A stretch of 64,000 nucleotides of DNA, taken from assembly GCA_036362985.1 (NCBI GenBank), contig JAYGXS010000004.1, positions 64,510,639 to 64,574,638 of the forward strand, given 5' to 3'. This document shows positions 32,231 to 44,175 of this stretch, in pieces (the first letter of the stretch is position 1; each line of letters begins with the position of its first letter). The notes under the pieces are model-generated. The model saw only the letters and a list, made by a program, of their open reading frames with translations. It did not search any database and had not been told where the DNA came from. The position numbers and the translations under genes are program-made. The stretch comes from Ligula intestinalis. Taxonomy: Eukaryota > Platyhelminthes > Cestoda > Diphyllobothriidea > Diphyllobothriidae.

Positions 32231-33989
32231 CCTCAAGGACAGAATTTGATTGGTGCCATCTTGCATGCTTTGCTTGCTATAAGTACTCTGTATGAGGTAT
32301 GGAAAAAAGATTCTAATTTTGCGCTCTTATTGTTGTTTTCTTCCTTAGGGACTCACACAAGACGTATTTAGAGGGTGATATCGCTGCTATTGCTACCTTT
32401 GCAACACTCTTTATGCCTGCGAAAGGAAATTTGCCTAGAAAATACTACACTAATAGCTACAATAAACGCTTTTGAATCAGCTCAATTCCGTTTATATTTT
32501 ATCAGTAGGGTCACGTGCTGTGGATACAACTGCAATGACTCCACCTATAATTATAGAAAATACCAACAGTGATTGGATGAACTTTGCATGTTGTATTAGT
32601 ATAAGCCGTGGAGTCAAAAAAATTTTCCTTAACGGCCGGAAAACCTCTCTGTGCATCTATCTAAGCACTGTTTTAATTATTTTCTTTGTAGATTTTCTCT
32701 GTTCAAAGCAGTCGAGCATGTGATTAAGGTAAAGCGGAATAAATTGTTTTGACTAGATTAGGTGGAATATAACCGGCCCTGCCATCTGCTCACCTTTTAA
32801 GACCCAGCTGATCAACTGTGTGTCAGCAATAGAAAAAAACAGGTCACATGGAAAATCTCGCGACAATAATTAAAAAACAAGCTTAGATTTTGACCTGAAA
32901 TACATAGAAGCAGTTGCTGATTGTCTAGCCAACTAATTCAGTATGAAAACCTTAAGCTACGGTAGACACTAGTTTGAAGCCAAGGGTTCTAGCACCTAGA
33001 GCTTGTGGATGATAAAACTCAATATTATACTTCTTCCACTTTCAAGGATATTAAAACGCCATAAAGCCAGTGGCTGTCCTTTTCTTTTCCAAGTGTCCGC
33101 CATTAAATGAGAACAATACTTCATTGTCACATAATTCTTGGTTATTAATTTTACTGCTGGCGTAACGTAATTTGTGTATTTCATTAAAAGCACTCAGATA
33201 AGGTGTGCGTGGTCTTACCACATTGGTGACTTTTTCTGACTTTACGAATATTACCTTCTCTACATATCTTCCTTCTTGGGCTCTTGAACTTTATCCTTTT
33301 TTTAATTTTCGCTCATAAGGACCGGTACAAGAAGTCCTATCACCATTTTTTGTTTGCCTGAGTTCTGCCAACAGGTAACTAAACTTCAGTTTTCCGCATC
33401 GAGGCATCCTTTAACTCTGCGTAGATCACGTTGGGGTCGAAAATTTGGTTGGACCAAATGCACCTTATCTGAGGTTACTGCCTAAACTAACAAATAAATA
33501 AAACAATGACTGAAAACAATGCGAGCTCAAATGTATGTAAAATATTAAAACGTATTTACAAAATGAAGTCCTCGTGTAGATAGGGATACAATTTTAGCGC
33601 AGTTTTCAGTGCATTCAAACACAAGGGACAGCCAAGGAAATATGGAGGCTAACATGTGAAAGGTCAAGAATAGTCTGGGACTTCGGCATGCTCTAAGTGC
33701 TACGCTGAGATCATACCATGCCCGTCAACAAGCAGAGTTTCCCGTTATGACCATCGACATAAAGTATTCAAAAAGATCTAACGCATAGTAGCTTCATGGA
33801 TTAGTAATCCTTATCTATGTCGGCGTCTTGTGATCACTGGCACTTATGGGAGGCGGACGAGGTAGGAAAACACATATTTAAGATAGTTTATCTTTATCCG
33901 CAAACATTTTCATAGAATACGAAAATCGGAGAAGTTGGCTGAGTGCATAACTTTCTTCCTGATTAGTTTATGCCATGTGTAGGGTGTTA
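32231..33989. other. No gene seen
   Basis: About 1.8 kb with only short frames that show no family resemblance. Confidence 0.5.
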
Positions 33990-35230
33990 ATTCCCCATGA
34001 TGCAGACCATAACTTGATCTCGAATAAATGAAAAGGTTCGCGTTCCAGGTATGGATAAAGCAGAAGACTTGTTGAGCACCGGATCAATTTGTTTATTGTC
34101 CTGAGCTTTCGAACTATTACAGGATTTCATCTTCAGAGATAAGAAGCAGCAACCAAAAGGAGGGTAATTATAGTGGCCAAAGGCCAATCAACTGTCAGCG
34201 GCCGTCAATTGAAAAGAGACGTAAACCACGAAAATGGAGGTCGTGGGGGAGGGGAAGCAATTATAGTGGTAAACGCTAATTAACAGTCAGTGAAGACGGT
34301 TGTCGTTCGAGGTCATGAGCAGTAATTAGTGTAACGCCTTGTCCCCACGGTAGAGGGTCCCGGTGATCCTGTCTCCTCTTCTGGCCGGTTCTTAGCGGGT
34401 TCCTGTTTGTTTTATAATTTGGACGTAAGGCGTGGCCTTGTTTCGTCCTTCACTTACATAATGGCGCAAAACTTTGTAGGCCGTGGGGAGGTCTAGATGC
34501 CTGTTGACAGAGTTGGCATCTGCGTGCCATGCCTCAAGGGTCAACCTTTCAGCTTTTGAGTTTCCTCGGCCTATGATAGTTGCTCCTTGAATGTCGAAGT
34601 TGTGGCCAGTTTTTCAAATGTGTGCTGCAAGCTGCGAGTTAGGATCTAGTTGCTGAGCCACCCGTTTGTGTTCGCGTAGGCGGGTCTGCAATTTTCGGTC
34701 TGTTTCTCCCACATAATTACAGCCTCCGTCATTGCAACGTATTTTGTAGACAACTGCAGAGGTTTCGGTAGGGAGCAGTTTGTCTTTGGGTTGCATCACA
34801 CGCCTGCGTATTGTTGCCTCAGGTCGATGGGCTATGCCCACTCCAGCGGGTTTTAACAGTCGTGAGACTGCTTCAGAGACTCTTTTATGTAGGGAATGGC
34901 CCTCCAGACGTCAGGTTATTGTTGCATCGGCCGTCGTCTGTTCACTCGGCGCCTGCTGCGTTTGATAAATGACATCGGGTATCCATTGTTTTGGAAGAGT
35001 TCATAAAGGTGTTGTTGTTCAACTCTTCTGTAGTCTTGATCTGTTTCTCGGCGTGATTCAACCCATCTAGGGCGAGCCCCCTTTAGTGGCTTGGTTGGGG
35101 GCAAGTGAACCCCACAAGGCGTCAAGTACTGCTTCCAGTTCATTGGGCTGACAGGTTCTGACAACCGATTGCTGCATGAAAGGGCAAAACAGCGAGGGAA
35201 ATCAACACAGGGGAAGCCATCCCCATGACA
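33990..35230 (-). pseudogene. Penelope-like element, GIY-YIG lineage with pLTR-B
   Basis: Minus strand. YELFQNNGYPMSFIKRS (about 35000) is the linker after the RT. After a break, GIAHRPEATIRRRVMQPKDK leads into a GIY-YIG core: AVVYKIRCNDGGCNYVGETD and RKLQTRLREHKR (34650-34760) keep both tyrosines, the arginine and EH. A TGA at 34611-34613 interrupts the frame, which then runs KTGHNFDIQGATIIGRGNSK, LEAWHADANSVNRHLDL and VLRHYV before its natural stop near 34395. Past this lie a pyrimidine-rich stretch and pLTR-B (33990-34190). Apart from one stop and one frame break, the endonuclease is nearly complete; the RT is missing. Confidence 0.85.
34078..34143 (-). ncRNA. Hammerhead-like core remnant in pLTR-B (minus)
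   Basis: On the complement CTGAAGA (34130-34136) is followed by a stem region GAA..TTC around TCCTGTAATAG, then GAAA (34107-34110), GCTCAGG and ACAATAAAC. The order matches 23716-23770. The upstream stem III partner seen at 23687 is not preserved here. Confidence 0.3.
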
Positions 35231-35453
35231 TTACCACTCATTCATCTGTCGAATAAATCTGAAATGACGATTTTGCACTTAAATGTTTTCAGAAACTCTT
35301 AATCAGGCCACTCCATCCGCAGAGATAATGAAAATTGTACAGTTGGTCAGGGTTAACAAGGGTTCGTTGATAAGAACTCATAGTTTGCAGGACAGCCGAC
35401 TGGCGAGATGAGTGTGTCGAAGTGCTCTTGTTCGGAAAGTGGGAAGGCGGAAA
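35231..35453. other. Terminal-repeat-like words, otherwise unassigned
   Basis: AAAATTGTACAGTTGGTCAGGGTTAA near 35330-35356 resembles the arm of the 287-bp insertion at 45300-45316, suggesting a shared terminal repeat. No coding sequence. Confidence 0.35.
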
Positions 35454-35870
35454 TTATGTTAGATTCTGGGCGAGGGTCAGGTACATGGAGGGATAATTAG
35501 AGTCATGTACACGAAGTGAACGACTGTCACTAGGGCGTGGGGGCGATAAGCGATCGCCACCTGGCGTTGGGGTCGGCCAAGGAAGTAAAAATGCTTTGGT
35601 CAGCGTCTTCTGACAAAACAGCACTGGATTCGCTAGCCATGAGCCACTACTTTGGCTGTTGCATGCACCTCTGGGCGTAGGCTGGGTTAGCTGCTGTCCG
35701 GTGCACAACTTGAAAGGTTCTGAATGGTCGACAATATGTGAGGCCCAGGTAACTGAATATAAGAAGTTAAGACCTTCTTTGGGAGCAGGAGTGCATTTGT
35801 CCAACGTTTCGAACTCTCCCGCGAGCTCATTGTTAAGGAATGAAAAAACGTACAGCTCACAGTGTAATTA
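35454..35870 (-). pseudogene. Penelope-like C-terminus, lineage 2
   Basis: The minus-strand translation contains TWASHIVDHSEPFKL (compare ILAHLVDSDHSVDAKEAFRV at 5.1 kb) and, after a frame change, NPVLFCQKTLTKAFLLPWPT. The latter matches KPTLCA..KTFVHA..LPWPT at 43.45 kb. This is the distal C-terminus of the second PLE lineage. No GIY-YIG core or RT is present. It lies upstream, on the same strand, of the different PLE copy at 33990-35230, so two unrelated insertions sit side by side. Confidence 0.55.
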
Positions 35871-38570
35871 AGTCGGTTCTGCGGGGGTTGACCTCTGCCC
35901 TTGACTTCTGCCCTCGATCTGCTCGGGCAACGCGAGGTAGGCCTCAGGAAGCTCGACATGCCTGTTAATTGAGATCGCGCGTGAATGTTAGGCTTCCTGC
36001 AGCAGGCGTGAAGTTTGGTCGTCTGACCGACCCAGGTTGTATTAATATCGACTGGATGATTCCTTTAGACGAGGTGTGCAAGAATGCACTCGAGATCGAT
36101 GGAGTTTAACTTTTAACTAGCCAGCCTAGTATTTGCTGAAGTACCCTCTATTCCAGGCACTCAGTTTTTCGGCTGATGTGTCCTCCTCCAGCGGAACAGG
36201 TGAAAGAGTAAATGCTCCTTGATGTTGCCTTCAACGGGAGTCTGTCTTTACCCCTCAATCGCAGAAGGTGAGATTCCGTAAAGAACACGTGTAAGTTCGC
36301 CGCAGGGAGCGCGCTTGTTATCACAGTCTGAATCTGACGTGATCCAATTCATTAATTTTTCGCCTGCCACCTAATTGCAAAGACAAGGTGCAATGGCTCC
36401 TGTCAAAATTGGCTACTGTAATATTGTCGTACACGGTATATCTGAGCAGCCCCTTTTTAGTTCATGGCTGCGGTAACTCAGCCGTGTTTGAAGCGCTTAA
36501 ACAGCTATCTGGTCATCCTAATAGGATAAAAAATATAAAAGTTGGATTTCAGTTTGGTTTGAAACTAGTCGCCTGAATTTCCTAAGCTATTAGTCATTTT
36601 GCCGGGACTCTGAATTGTTTACAAGAATGAAACGATGTGTAAGAATCAGGCTTACATTGAACCCTGTTTACCTCTTTCCTTTTCCGTCAGTCGTTAATGA
36701 TTTAATCATAACTGCGGATGTAAGTAAAGGGAGGATTGACTGCATGTAGTCTTTATAACTATTTACTTCAGCTAACAGTTTCTACAATAATAGCCGCCTG
36801 AACTAGATGGGTGGTGAACATTCTGGGGCGGCTTCTTACGTGGATTCTGTCGAATAAAGGTCCTTTTCTAACTTCCTCGTTCTGCATGCTTGATTTTTTT
36901 CTAACTTATTAATTAAGGCGTTTTGTGGATGTTCCACCTTTACAAAAATGGATAATTATCTAAAATAAATGTTCAAAATACAACACATTGTCTAAATTGT
37001 GAATATTCTTAGTCCAAATCTTGAGATAGTAGTAAGATGCGCATGTTGAAGTAATCTGAGTCTCAGAACGTTGTTTGCTTACATGAGTTCATTTGATTTC
37101 TGTATATTTAAAAGACAAAATCAATTTGATATTGAGCAAACTTTAACTGCTCCTGATATTCAAGTAATGTATAAAAGTTCTCTGTTCACCAAAAAAGAAA
37201 AATATTTTTTAGCTTCCTTGAAAATTGGAAAAATATGAATGCAAGCAATTGCATTGTTTTTCTAAACCAGAGTATACTCGGCGTAGAAAAGTCTCATTTC
37301 CCAATTTCTGACGCTTTGTGCCAAAAGCAATCGACTTTTATACAAGGGTTTGTTTAAATTAGATAATTTAAATTGCAAAAAAATATACAAATATGGTATT
37401 GCTGAAATGGACGCCCACACATAGCTACGATTAATTTGAATCATGTGGTAAGGAGCATTTTACATGACACACTTTCCGATTATGCTTAAGTTACAGACAA
37501 ATCACATAATATATGCTCAGCTTTCGCGAAATCTTAATATATATATTTGTCCACTTTATCATGCATTTGCATTGTAGTAATGGTAACAAAAAGGGAATAA
37601 ATAAAGCGGAAAAAACTCTGGTCTGCAATAAAATTCAATTAGTTCTACTCCAATAGAACATTTTCTGAAGATGATGGACAATGAAACCTCAATTAAAACA
37701 CTTTAAAAGTCGTTTCTTTTTATCAAGAAAATTGATTAATCTTTTCCAAGTTCTGTTTTGGACGTCTAATTTTCTCAGTAATGCAATTTCTAGAATGGAT
37801 CCGTCTAAAATATGGCCGAAACGTTCATGGGATTCAAATAGAAATTGTAGGCTTCTTTTGTATAATTTATTTAATTGCTAGTCAAGGTGGCTATCATCGT
37901 ACCTAAGAAGCCAGGGGCTACTGGGATGGCTGCTACTTTTGTCTAATCGGGTGTCTTTTTCGACTGGCAATGTCATCACACAGTGCATATGATTCACACG
38001 CCGATTAAATATCTCTAGACAGGTGCAGTGACGTGGTTGACAGATGAGCCAATGGCATATGAGACAATGGCAGTAAGTAACCGAGCAATTTAGAGTTATG
38101 CTTCATCAGACAGGCCTTTTAACCGGCAAATTGAGTCCTTGTGATACTGCAACTGACGTATCAGAATAATCTGATAGTTGTTTTCTTGGTGGTATATTCA
38201 GACTGCACTCACGGGACAGTGGAACAAGGAGTGTATGGTCTACTCTCACTAGATCACTAGGCCACCACTGCTTCACTATCTCACTGAGGAGCATACTGTG
38301 GACCATGTTGGACGCGACGATTAAAGAGTCAATGGGTGTCGTTGAAATTGATATAATTAGTGGGTTGAAAATTTGATTACAACAACGGTAAGGAGAAAAT
38401 GTGATTTTGCTTATCTTCTATCGGCTAATAGCGGTTACTACTGTTTGTCTGACTATCTGTTCGCCCAATTGATAATCCAATAGTAACATATCGGCAGCAA
38501 CATAAGAAAACATAGTGAGCTTTATCTGAGGACGAAATCATATTAAGTATATGCGTCCAGTTAATATATA
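35871..38570. other. No gene seen
   Basis: About 2.7 kb with no recognised coding sequence, SINE or duplication. Short frames (60-70 codons) show no family features. Confidence 0.5.
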
Positions 38571-40000
38571 CAGTAGCCGCCAAAGACCATGCAACTGGCC
38601 ATTAATTTTGGGGAAATCGGGATAAGTCTCATATCGAAGGAATTTCCTATGCTATTTCGAAGGAGAGAACCAAATTGCAGGTTAATGTCGATTATACTAT
38701 GAAGGAAGTCCAAAAAAGTGAAAAACGTATAAAATATATTCCTCCCCGAACTGGAAACGTTTGTCGAAAATTGTTCAGATTCAAGTGAAGCCAAGTTAAA
38801 GGAATCATATTTGTTTGCATTAACATTGTAGAATTGTATTTTAAAAATCATGTTTAGTTATCCGGGGAATTTTTTTGCACAAAGTGCAGTAACAGAAGTG
38901 CTTGCTTGAATGCATAAATGATGCGCATGTTAGACTTGCACCAAAAAACAAAATATCGGACATGATAATGCGAATTTCAGACAAAGAAGGCCTTACTAAA
39001 TGTAAGTCGTATAAAAATATAGTTTTTTGTACTTTACGTTCACCTTTTGCGTTATTCAGAAAAGGAACAGACAGAAGAATAATTTGGGGTACGTTTTTTG
39101 AATTTGCATAATTATATCAGAAAGTGGAATTAATCCACTTATGCGAAAAATAATCCATTATAAAGAGAAACGAAATTTCTTTCATCTCCAGTCAAATCGA
39201 ATCATTTATCTTCAGGTAACTTAGAGAAATACTCAAAATTATCGAATTTTATTGTGAATTTACGTTGGGAGAAGTTAATATACGCAGAAGTTCGTTAGCT
39301 GAATATCTAATCAAAGCTCTCTCTAAGAGGTAACCTTTTATGGGAGGTTTTTTCATTAATCTTAGGAATAATAGTTTCACAACTCCATTGAGGAGAATAT
39401 TTACCTTCAACAATGTGGTTTGCTGATTTGAGGCATTTCTGTATATCAAAAACGTTGCCATATTCATTTAAACTTATATCGGAAAACATTTTATTTTAAT
39501 AAATGCTCTTTATATCTATCTAATTGAAAAGGTTTATGTTGTAAGCGTCGAAGAGATGCAGAGTTTATAAGTTTATCAATGAAGACAGTGAAAACAAGGA
39601 AAATTATGCAGCGCTTTTTTGATGAAATTCAGTAAATACTTATCCAGTAAGAATAAATTTAACAGAATATCTTGACTAAAGAAAAGTTCTTTCTATATAT
39701 AGAAAGTGGTTGCTTCAAGTTTTCAATTTAACGCAATATCTTAATTTATTTTTCTAATGTATAGCTCTTTTTTACGTCTCCAAAATCACGGGATTATCAA
39801 GAAAATTTTATTTTTCGTTACAAACACTTACTTATTCCTACAGTTCTATTAAGAACCTAATATGCCTGATGCATTTTTTTATTTCTAAATCTTCGGTAAT
39901 GCATTCACACTGGTATTTGTGTAATGATCAAACTTATACAAAGTTATGAAAATTGCATGGTCTGTGGCGACTACTGCAGTTAATCCTGCCATTCTACCAC
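38571..40000. repeat. Dispersed repeat R2, copy 2
   Basis: It starts at CAGTAGCCGCCAAAGACCAT and follows copy 1 (17669-19240) in order and orientation, to the ACTGGTATT..GTAATGATCAAACTTATACAAA stretch (39920-39945 against 19157-19190) and slightly beyond. By eye the copies are about 75-80% identical with many small indels, implying an old duplication or two insertions of one element. Confidence 0.7.
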
Positions 40001-40616
40001 TTTTTTTCTCCTTCGCACCCTGCTTTTAAAGCGCTCTTTTAGCATCGTAGCGAAATAGCCCATGCTGTTATTCAACTCCAACTTCAACACTAAGGGCTAC
40101 CTTAGGGGTCAACCTATCAGGATGAGTTGTAAAAGCTTGAGTAAGTTCCTTCTTGTCTCAGAGTCCCTTAATATGTAGCCGACTCTAGGCGGTCCGGATT
40201 ATCCACGGTCATAGTTGCTCGCTGAAAACGGAAGATATCTTCAACTTTGCCTCCCAAACTCACTGGCACGATCCATAGCACAAGGCATGACTCAAACACG
40301 CATGCCTCGACCTCAAAATCGTTTAATTTACGAAGACAGAACTCATTGCCAAGTGAGATGGTGACGGCTAACACTGTTTTTTTTGTTTTTAAAACGCTTG
40401 CTGACGTTAACTTTGAGAAACAACGTCTTTCATATCTTCAGCCAACAATATAAAAGCTTTGTTCATCTACTCTCCCTTGGCACTGATATGACATGAGTAC
40501 CAACAACGCCTTTTAATTTGCACTGTATTTAAATTTAACCAAATTTTCAGGACGCTCAATATACACAAAGTTTGGGTACATAGAAATTTTACTATTTCAT
40601 TTATTTATCTTATTCT
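40001..40616. other. No gene seen
   Basis: Two overlapping antisense frames (40168-40374, 40247-40453) are probably fortuitous. Confidence 0.45.
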
Positions 40617-40980
40617 TGTTGTGCCGGCAGAGTCCCATGATTAGTCAACAACGCTTAGACTCTCAGGGCAACTGCAGCGCAATGTTTCACGCCGTGGCTT
40701 GACAACGCGTCAATAATTATCGATTTTCCGTCCTTTTTGATTGGACCGTGAATACTGACGCCTCCTCACTATGCGCACTGAATAAATAACCTGGAGCCTT
40801 TTTCTGTGACTGACTTGCACTCTTGCATTCTGACTTCCTGACTCGCTCCGCTTGCTCTCACGTGCTCTGTGTCTCAAGACACGCTGTTCGAGTGACCGGA
40901 CTTCTGTTGTTCTCTCTCCGTGGGCGTCGGGACTAAGCGGGTAGTTCGGCGTTCGTCTAGTACCAGTGCGGGTTATAACA
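40617..40980. mobile_element. Probable solo LTR (364 bp)
   Basis: The block begins TGTTGTGCCGGC (40617) and ends GGTTATAACA (40980), giving the TGTT...AACA terminal inverted ends of LTR retroelements. Flanking pentamers ATTCT (40612-40616) and ATTTT (40981-40985) differ by one base and could be a 5-bp target duplication. An AATAAA at about 40781 suits a plus-strand orientation. It has no internal coding capacity; the antisense 130-codon frame at 40710-41102 is arginine/serine-rich and probably spurious. No second LTR copy is present, so it is either a solo LTR or a look-alike. Confidence 0.5.
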
Positions 40981-41003
40981 ATTTTTCCTCCCCAGATCGA
41001 ATG

Positions 41004-41233
41004 ATGGCTCTGTCTAAAGAAGAAAGAATCGAGTTGGTAATCTAAAGTGGACGATAAAGATGATCTTATCGCAAAATCGCCGATGAATTTACCCTTAGAC
41101 ACCCTAATCGGTAACCTTTTTATTTTACTGCCGTCGAGAAATTGTTCACGAAGTTTAAAGAAACAGGCACTGTCTTGGACAAATCGCGTTCCAGGCGACC
41201 AAAGACTTCCGGACTGGCGTCAGCAGGATTGAG
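41004..41233 (+). pseudogene. Helix-turn-helix transposase N-terminal relic
   Basis: One frame from ATG 41004 reads MALSKEERIELVI, then after stops SYRKIADEFTLRHPNR, AVEKLFTKFKETGTVLDKSR and SRRPKTSG. This is the classic N-terminal HTH pattern (EER.E.V...G..SYR.IA.EF..RHP.R....TV.KL..KF.ETG.V.DK.RSGRP) found in mariner-type and other transposase-like proteins, about 75 residues long. At least four in-frame stops (four TAA/TGA before RHP and soon after) show it is dead. The frame is otherwise unshifted, so it decayed by point mutation. No DDE catalytic domain follows. The start lies only 23 bases from the end of the putative LTR. Confidence 0.7.
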
Positions 41234-42067
41234 CCCCTGCCCATTTTGCTACAAATGTTAGAGATTGACTGAAAGGCGATTTTCCGCACTGGATTAGAAG
41301 ACGAGGTAATGTAGAGTGGTCCCCTCGTTCACCAGACCATTCTTCCTTTGATTTCGTTTTCTGGCATATGTTAAAATAGAAAGATAACTCAATGAATATT
41401 GCAAACCTAAACCACTTAAGGGAACGCATAATCAGTCAGTGTGCTGAAATCGACGGCAATGTACACCTATTCAATCGAAGTCACCAGAATTTAGCAAGGC
41501 GCATCGAATTCTGCATTGCATAAAATGGAAATCATAATGAAAATATAAATTCTTTGCATCATAATTGAATAAAATTGTTTTGTTCTTAATGTATGTATTT
41601 ATCCCCTATGTACCCAGACTTCGTGAACAACCCGTACTGTACGTTGATAGAAGCCTTCGCTTATAAATACATAAATTCGGCAGGGGCACCTGTATTATGG
41701 GGTCTTTCCTAGTCCCGGCCACTTTAAAGTGTGATCCTCGTGTTCTTTTTTTTATAGATTCAGGTTGCATATTCCGCACGTGTAGATGAAGCCATTATCT
41801 ATGTCTGTCACGGCATCCATTCCCTAGCCAGAAAACTTACCGGCTAGGCAGTGGATTAGAACCTGTGTGTGGGAATAGGGCGTGACTTCGGCGTCTCGGC
41901 ACATTTTCCTCACTACTGACAAACAGGCACACTTGAAGTTATCACGTGTGGTCAAAGCCGTGACTTAGAAGGTTGCCAAGTGCAGGGGATAGCTCTCACC
42001 TCGAAGTTGGCTCAGTGTGCATTTTTGTGGAGCGACCGACCGGCTGACTGAATACAATGCTTATTTC
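41234..42067. other. No gene seen
   Basis: No coding sequence or repeat recognised. Confidence 0.45.
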
Positions 42068-42757
42068 GGCAACAGTAGCTTATGAAGGCCCACTCATCAA
42101 TCCCTACGAAAACGGTAGTTATAGGGTTTGATGGGTGGGGAAATGGGACACGCAGTGGCATTCACTTTAATAAATGCTACATGCATTTTTATTTTACTGT
42201 AGTTTGAAGTGTTGTTGAGTTATATCTGTACATTTTTTCAATCTCTATTATCGTTTAGCTTATTGCGGATAAACCCGATGATCAAAATGCAGGTTTCTTG
42301 AATTGGCCAAGAAATTTAAATGGTGGATAGGAGGTCGTCTACTTCAACTTACCTGAGGTCCAGTTTACCGCTCTGTAGTTGGGTTATTATAGTCCGCGGT
42401 GCGAAGCGCCACGCACACCTTCAATTTACATGCGGAACAACTTTCACTTAGCGGCCGCGGGAAGCAACTTCGATTTCATTTGTGCACTTTACACTTCTAA
42501 AAATCCCTTTCTCTGCCTTTCCTTTTTTCCCACCCCCCGAAACTCTTTAACCGCCGTTTATGCAGGACAAAATGCTACGACTAGGAGTATATAAGTGGAC
42601 CTACATTAGCTTCTTTTGTCGCATTTATTTAGGTATATTCCACTGCGTGTCCTAATTCGCCGTCCATAAAACCCTATAACCACCATTTTCGTAGGAAAAA
42701 ATGCAGGAAGTAGGTATAAATGAGTGGGCCTACGTAAGCTACAGTGGTCTAATTACT
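42068..42757. repeat. Inverted repeat with partly duplicated right arm
   Basis: The left arm (42068-42200, AGTAGCTTATGAAGGCCCACT...GACACGCAGTGG) is the reverse complement of 42625-42757 (complement AGCTTACGTAGGCCCACTCAT...GGACACGCAGTGG) at about 75% identity by eye. The right arm is partly duplicated in direct orientation at 42540-42620 (CCGCCGTTTATGCAGGACAA against CACCATTTTCGTAGGAAAAA). The interior (42200-42540) has no gene. It could be a non-autonomous DNA element. Confidence 0.5.
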
Positions 42758-42789
42758 TGTATCTCCACCCAAACTGGACCCAGGAACAT

Positions 42790-44175
42790 AAACGACCAGC
42801 ACATATCTAGGGCTTCGCAGCAAATTTCAGGATATCGATGAGAGTCGGGATTACGTTTAGGCTAGGGCGTTAGACTAGCGTTTGCGTTGGCTTCAGGATT
42901 ATGTTAAGATCTAGGATTTGAGTTCATGTTGAGTGCAGAGTTTACGTTTTCGGGTGCGGCTAAGGTTAAGATTATGGTTACTGTTTAATTTTATATCAGG
43001 ATTAGTATTGGGGTTAAGACTACGTATTTTAAGTGGGCGTGACTTTTCTAGTCACATGCCATGTTTTGGTGGTCCAACGAGTCATCCTTACCCTTTTTAG
43101 CCACTGTCAGTCATGACCAGAAGTAAGTGCAGTTTTTTTTCGATTGCAACCCCCTCCCATTCCTGAATCCGTTGACGTTCTCCATAATGAATTATTCTCT
43201 TTCTGGTACTTTGGTGTTACCCTGGCATCTAACCCCTCATTTACTTATCATATTGAAGGGCATTTTATTCGAAAATGAAGTCAGAAGCATCAACAGCGCC
43301 ATTCTTGCCCACATGATTGACTCCGGACAGCCAACGCAGCCGGTAAGGTATGTATAAGGTCCCGCCAAACAACCGAACGTCCCTGGGTCAGCGCCTGTTA
43401 GCGACAGCTGAAGCGAACGCTATCAGGCCACTGAAGCCGACGTTGTGTGCATAAAAGACCTTCGTGCATGCTCCGCAGTTGCCGTGGCCCACATTCACTT
43501 AGCGGCATGCACTCATCCGCGCTCTGGCGGGCTCCCGCCCTCTCTCCCCCCTCCCCTACATGGGCCCCACCACAACCTCCCCACTTAAACACCCTTCTCT
43601 TTTCGTCCCATTCCCCCTATTTCCACGACTACCTTGTAAGTAAAAACGAACATTACTGATCGTTTCTTAACTTTTACCCTGCCCCTGCTCACCCACTCTC
43701 TTCTGAACGAATGGCTGCGAAGTCTCCCCGTACTATGCACCGAAGCTTCCATCATATGTCTTGCCGTACATAGGCAGATCAGCACTGCATACTCTCATTC
43801 GTAGCACGCTAACTCACGTGTTAATAAACGAAAAATACGAAGTTGACAGCCGGTCTGCCTCCATGACAGATGTGGACATCATGTAAACATTTGAGTATTT
43901 TATGACCATTTGCCTTACCTTATCTCTTGGTCTCCATGAATGGTACCATTTTTGGTGAAACTTTCGGATATTTATCTTTAAAAATAAAGCACACATTCAC
44001 TCCTCCTGATCCTGTCATTTCACTGGAGCGAGATTACTGAGGAAGGCGATAGGGTGGTACACGATGACCACATCTGTTTCACCATAGTCTTATTCACTTG
44101 TGACGCATCCGCTACTAAATTTGTCTTTTTTTCAACATTTTATGTCTATTTGTCTGACCGATTGATTTTTGCACA
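42790..44175. repeat. Long tandem repeat R3, unit 1 (interrupted)
   Basis: It carries a GTTAGG/TTAAGG-rich stretch (42840-43030), a junction into a PLE fragment (43246-43510), and ATGGCTGCGAAGTC at 43711 (again at 45068). The CCTCCTGATCCTG word at 44003 recurs at 45680. It belongs to a set of units of roughly 1.3-1.6 kb that continues to 47475. Non-coding and of unknown origin. Confidence 0.6.
43246..43510 (+). pseudogene. Penelope-like C-terminus, lineage 2
   Basis: The plus frame ends EVRSINSAILAHMIDSGQPT, then after a frame change YKVPPNNRTSLGQRLLATAE, ANAIRPLKPTLCA, a stop, and KTFVHA. This corresponds in order to the tail fragments at 5.1 and 35.6 kb. It appears inserted in R3: the sister unit reads straight from GAAGGCCTTTTTATTCAAAT (44777) onward without it. 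A pyrimidine-rich stretch (43530-43620) follows. Confidence 0.6.

Noticed and set aside
40710..41102. 130-codon gene on the minus strand
   Set aside because: It spans the putative LTR border and runs antisense to the HTH relic; the arginine/serine-rich composition looks fortuitous.
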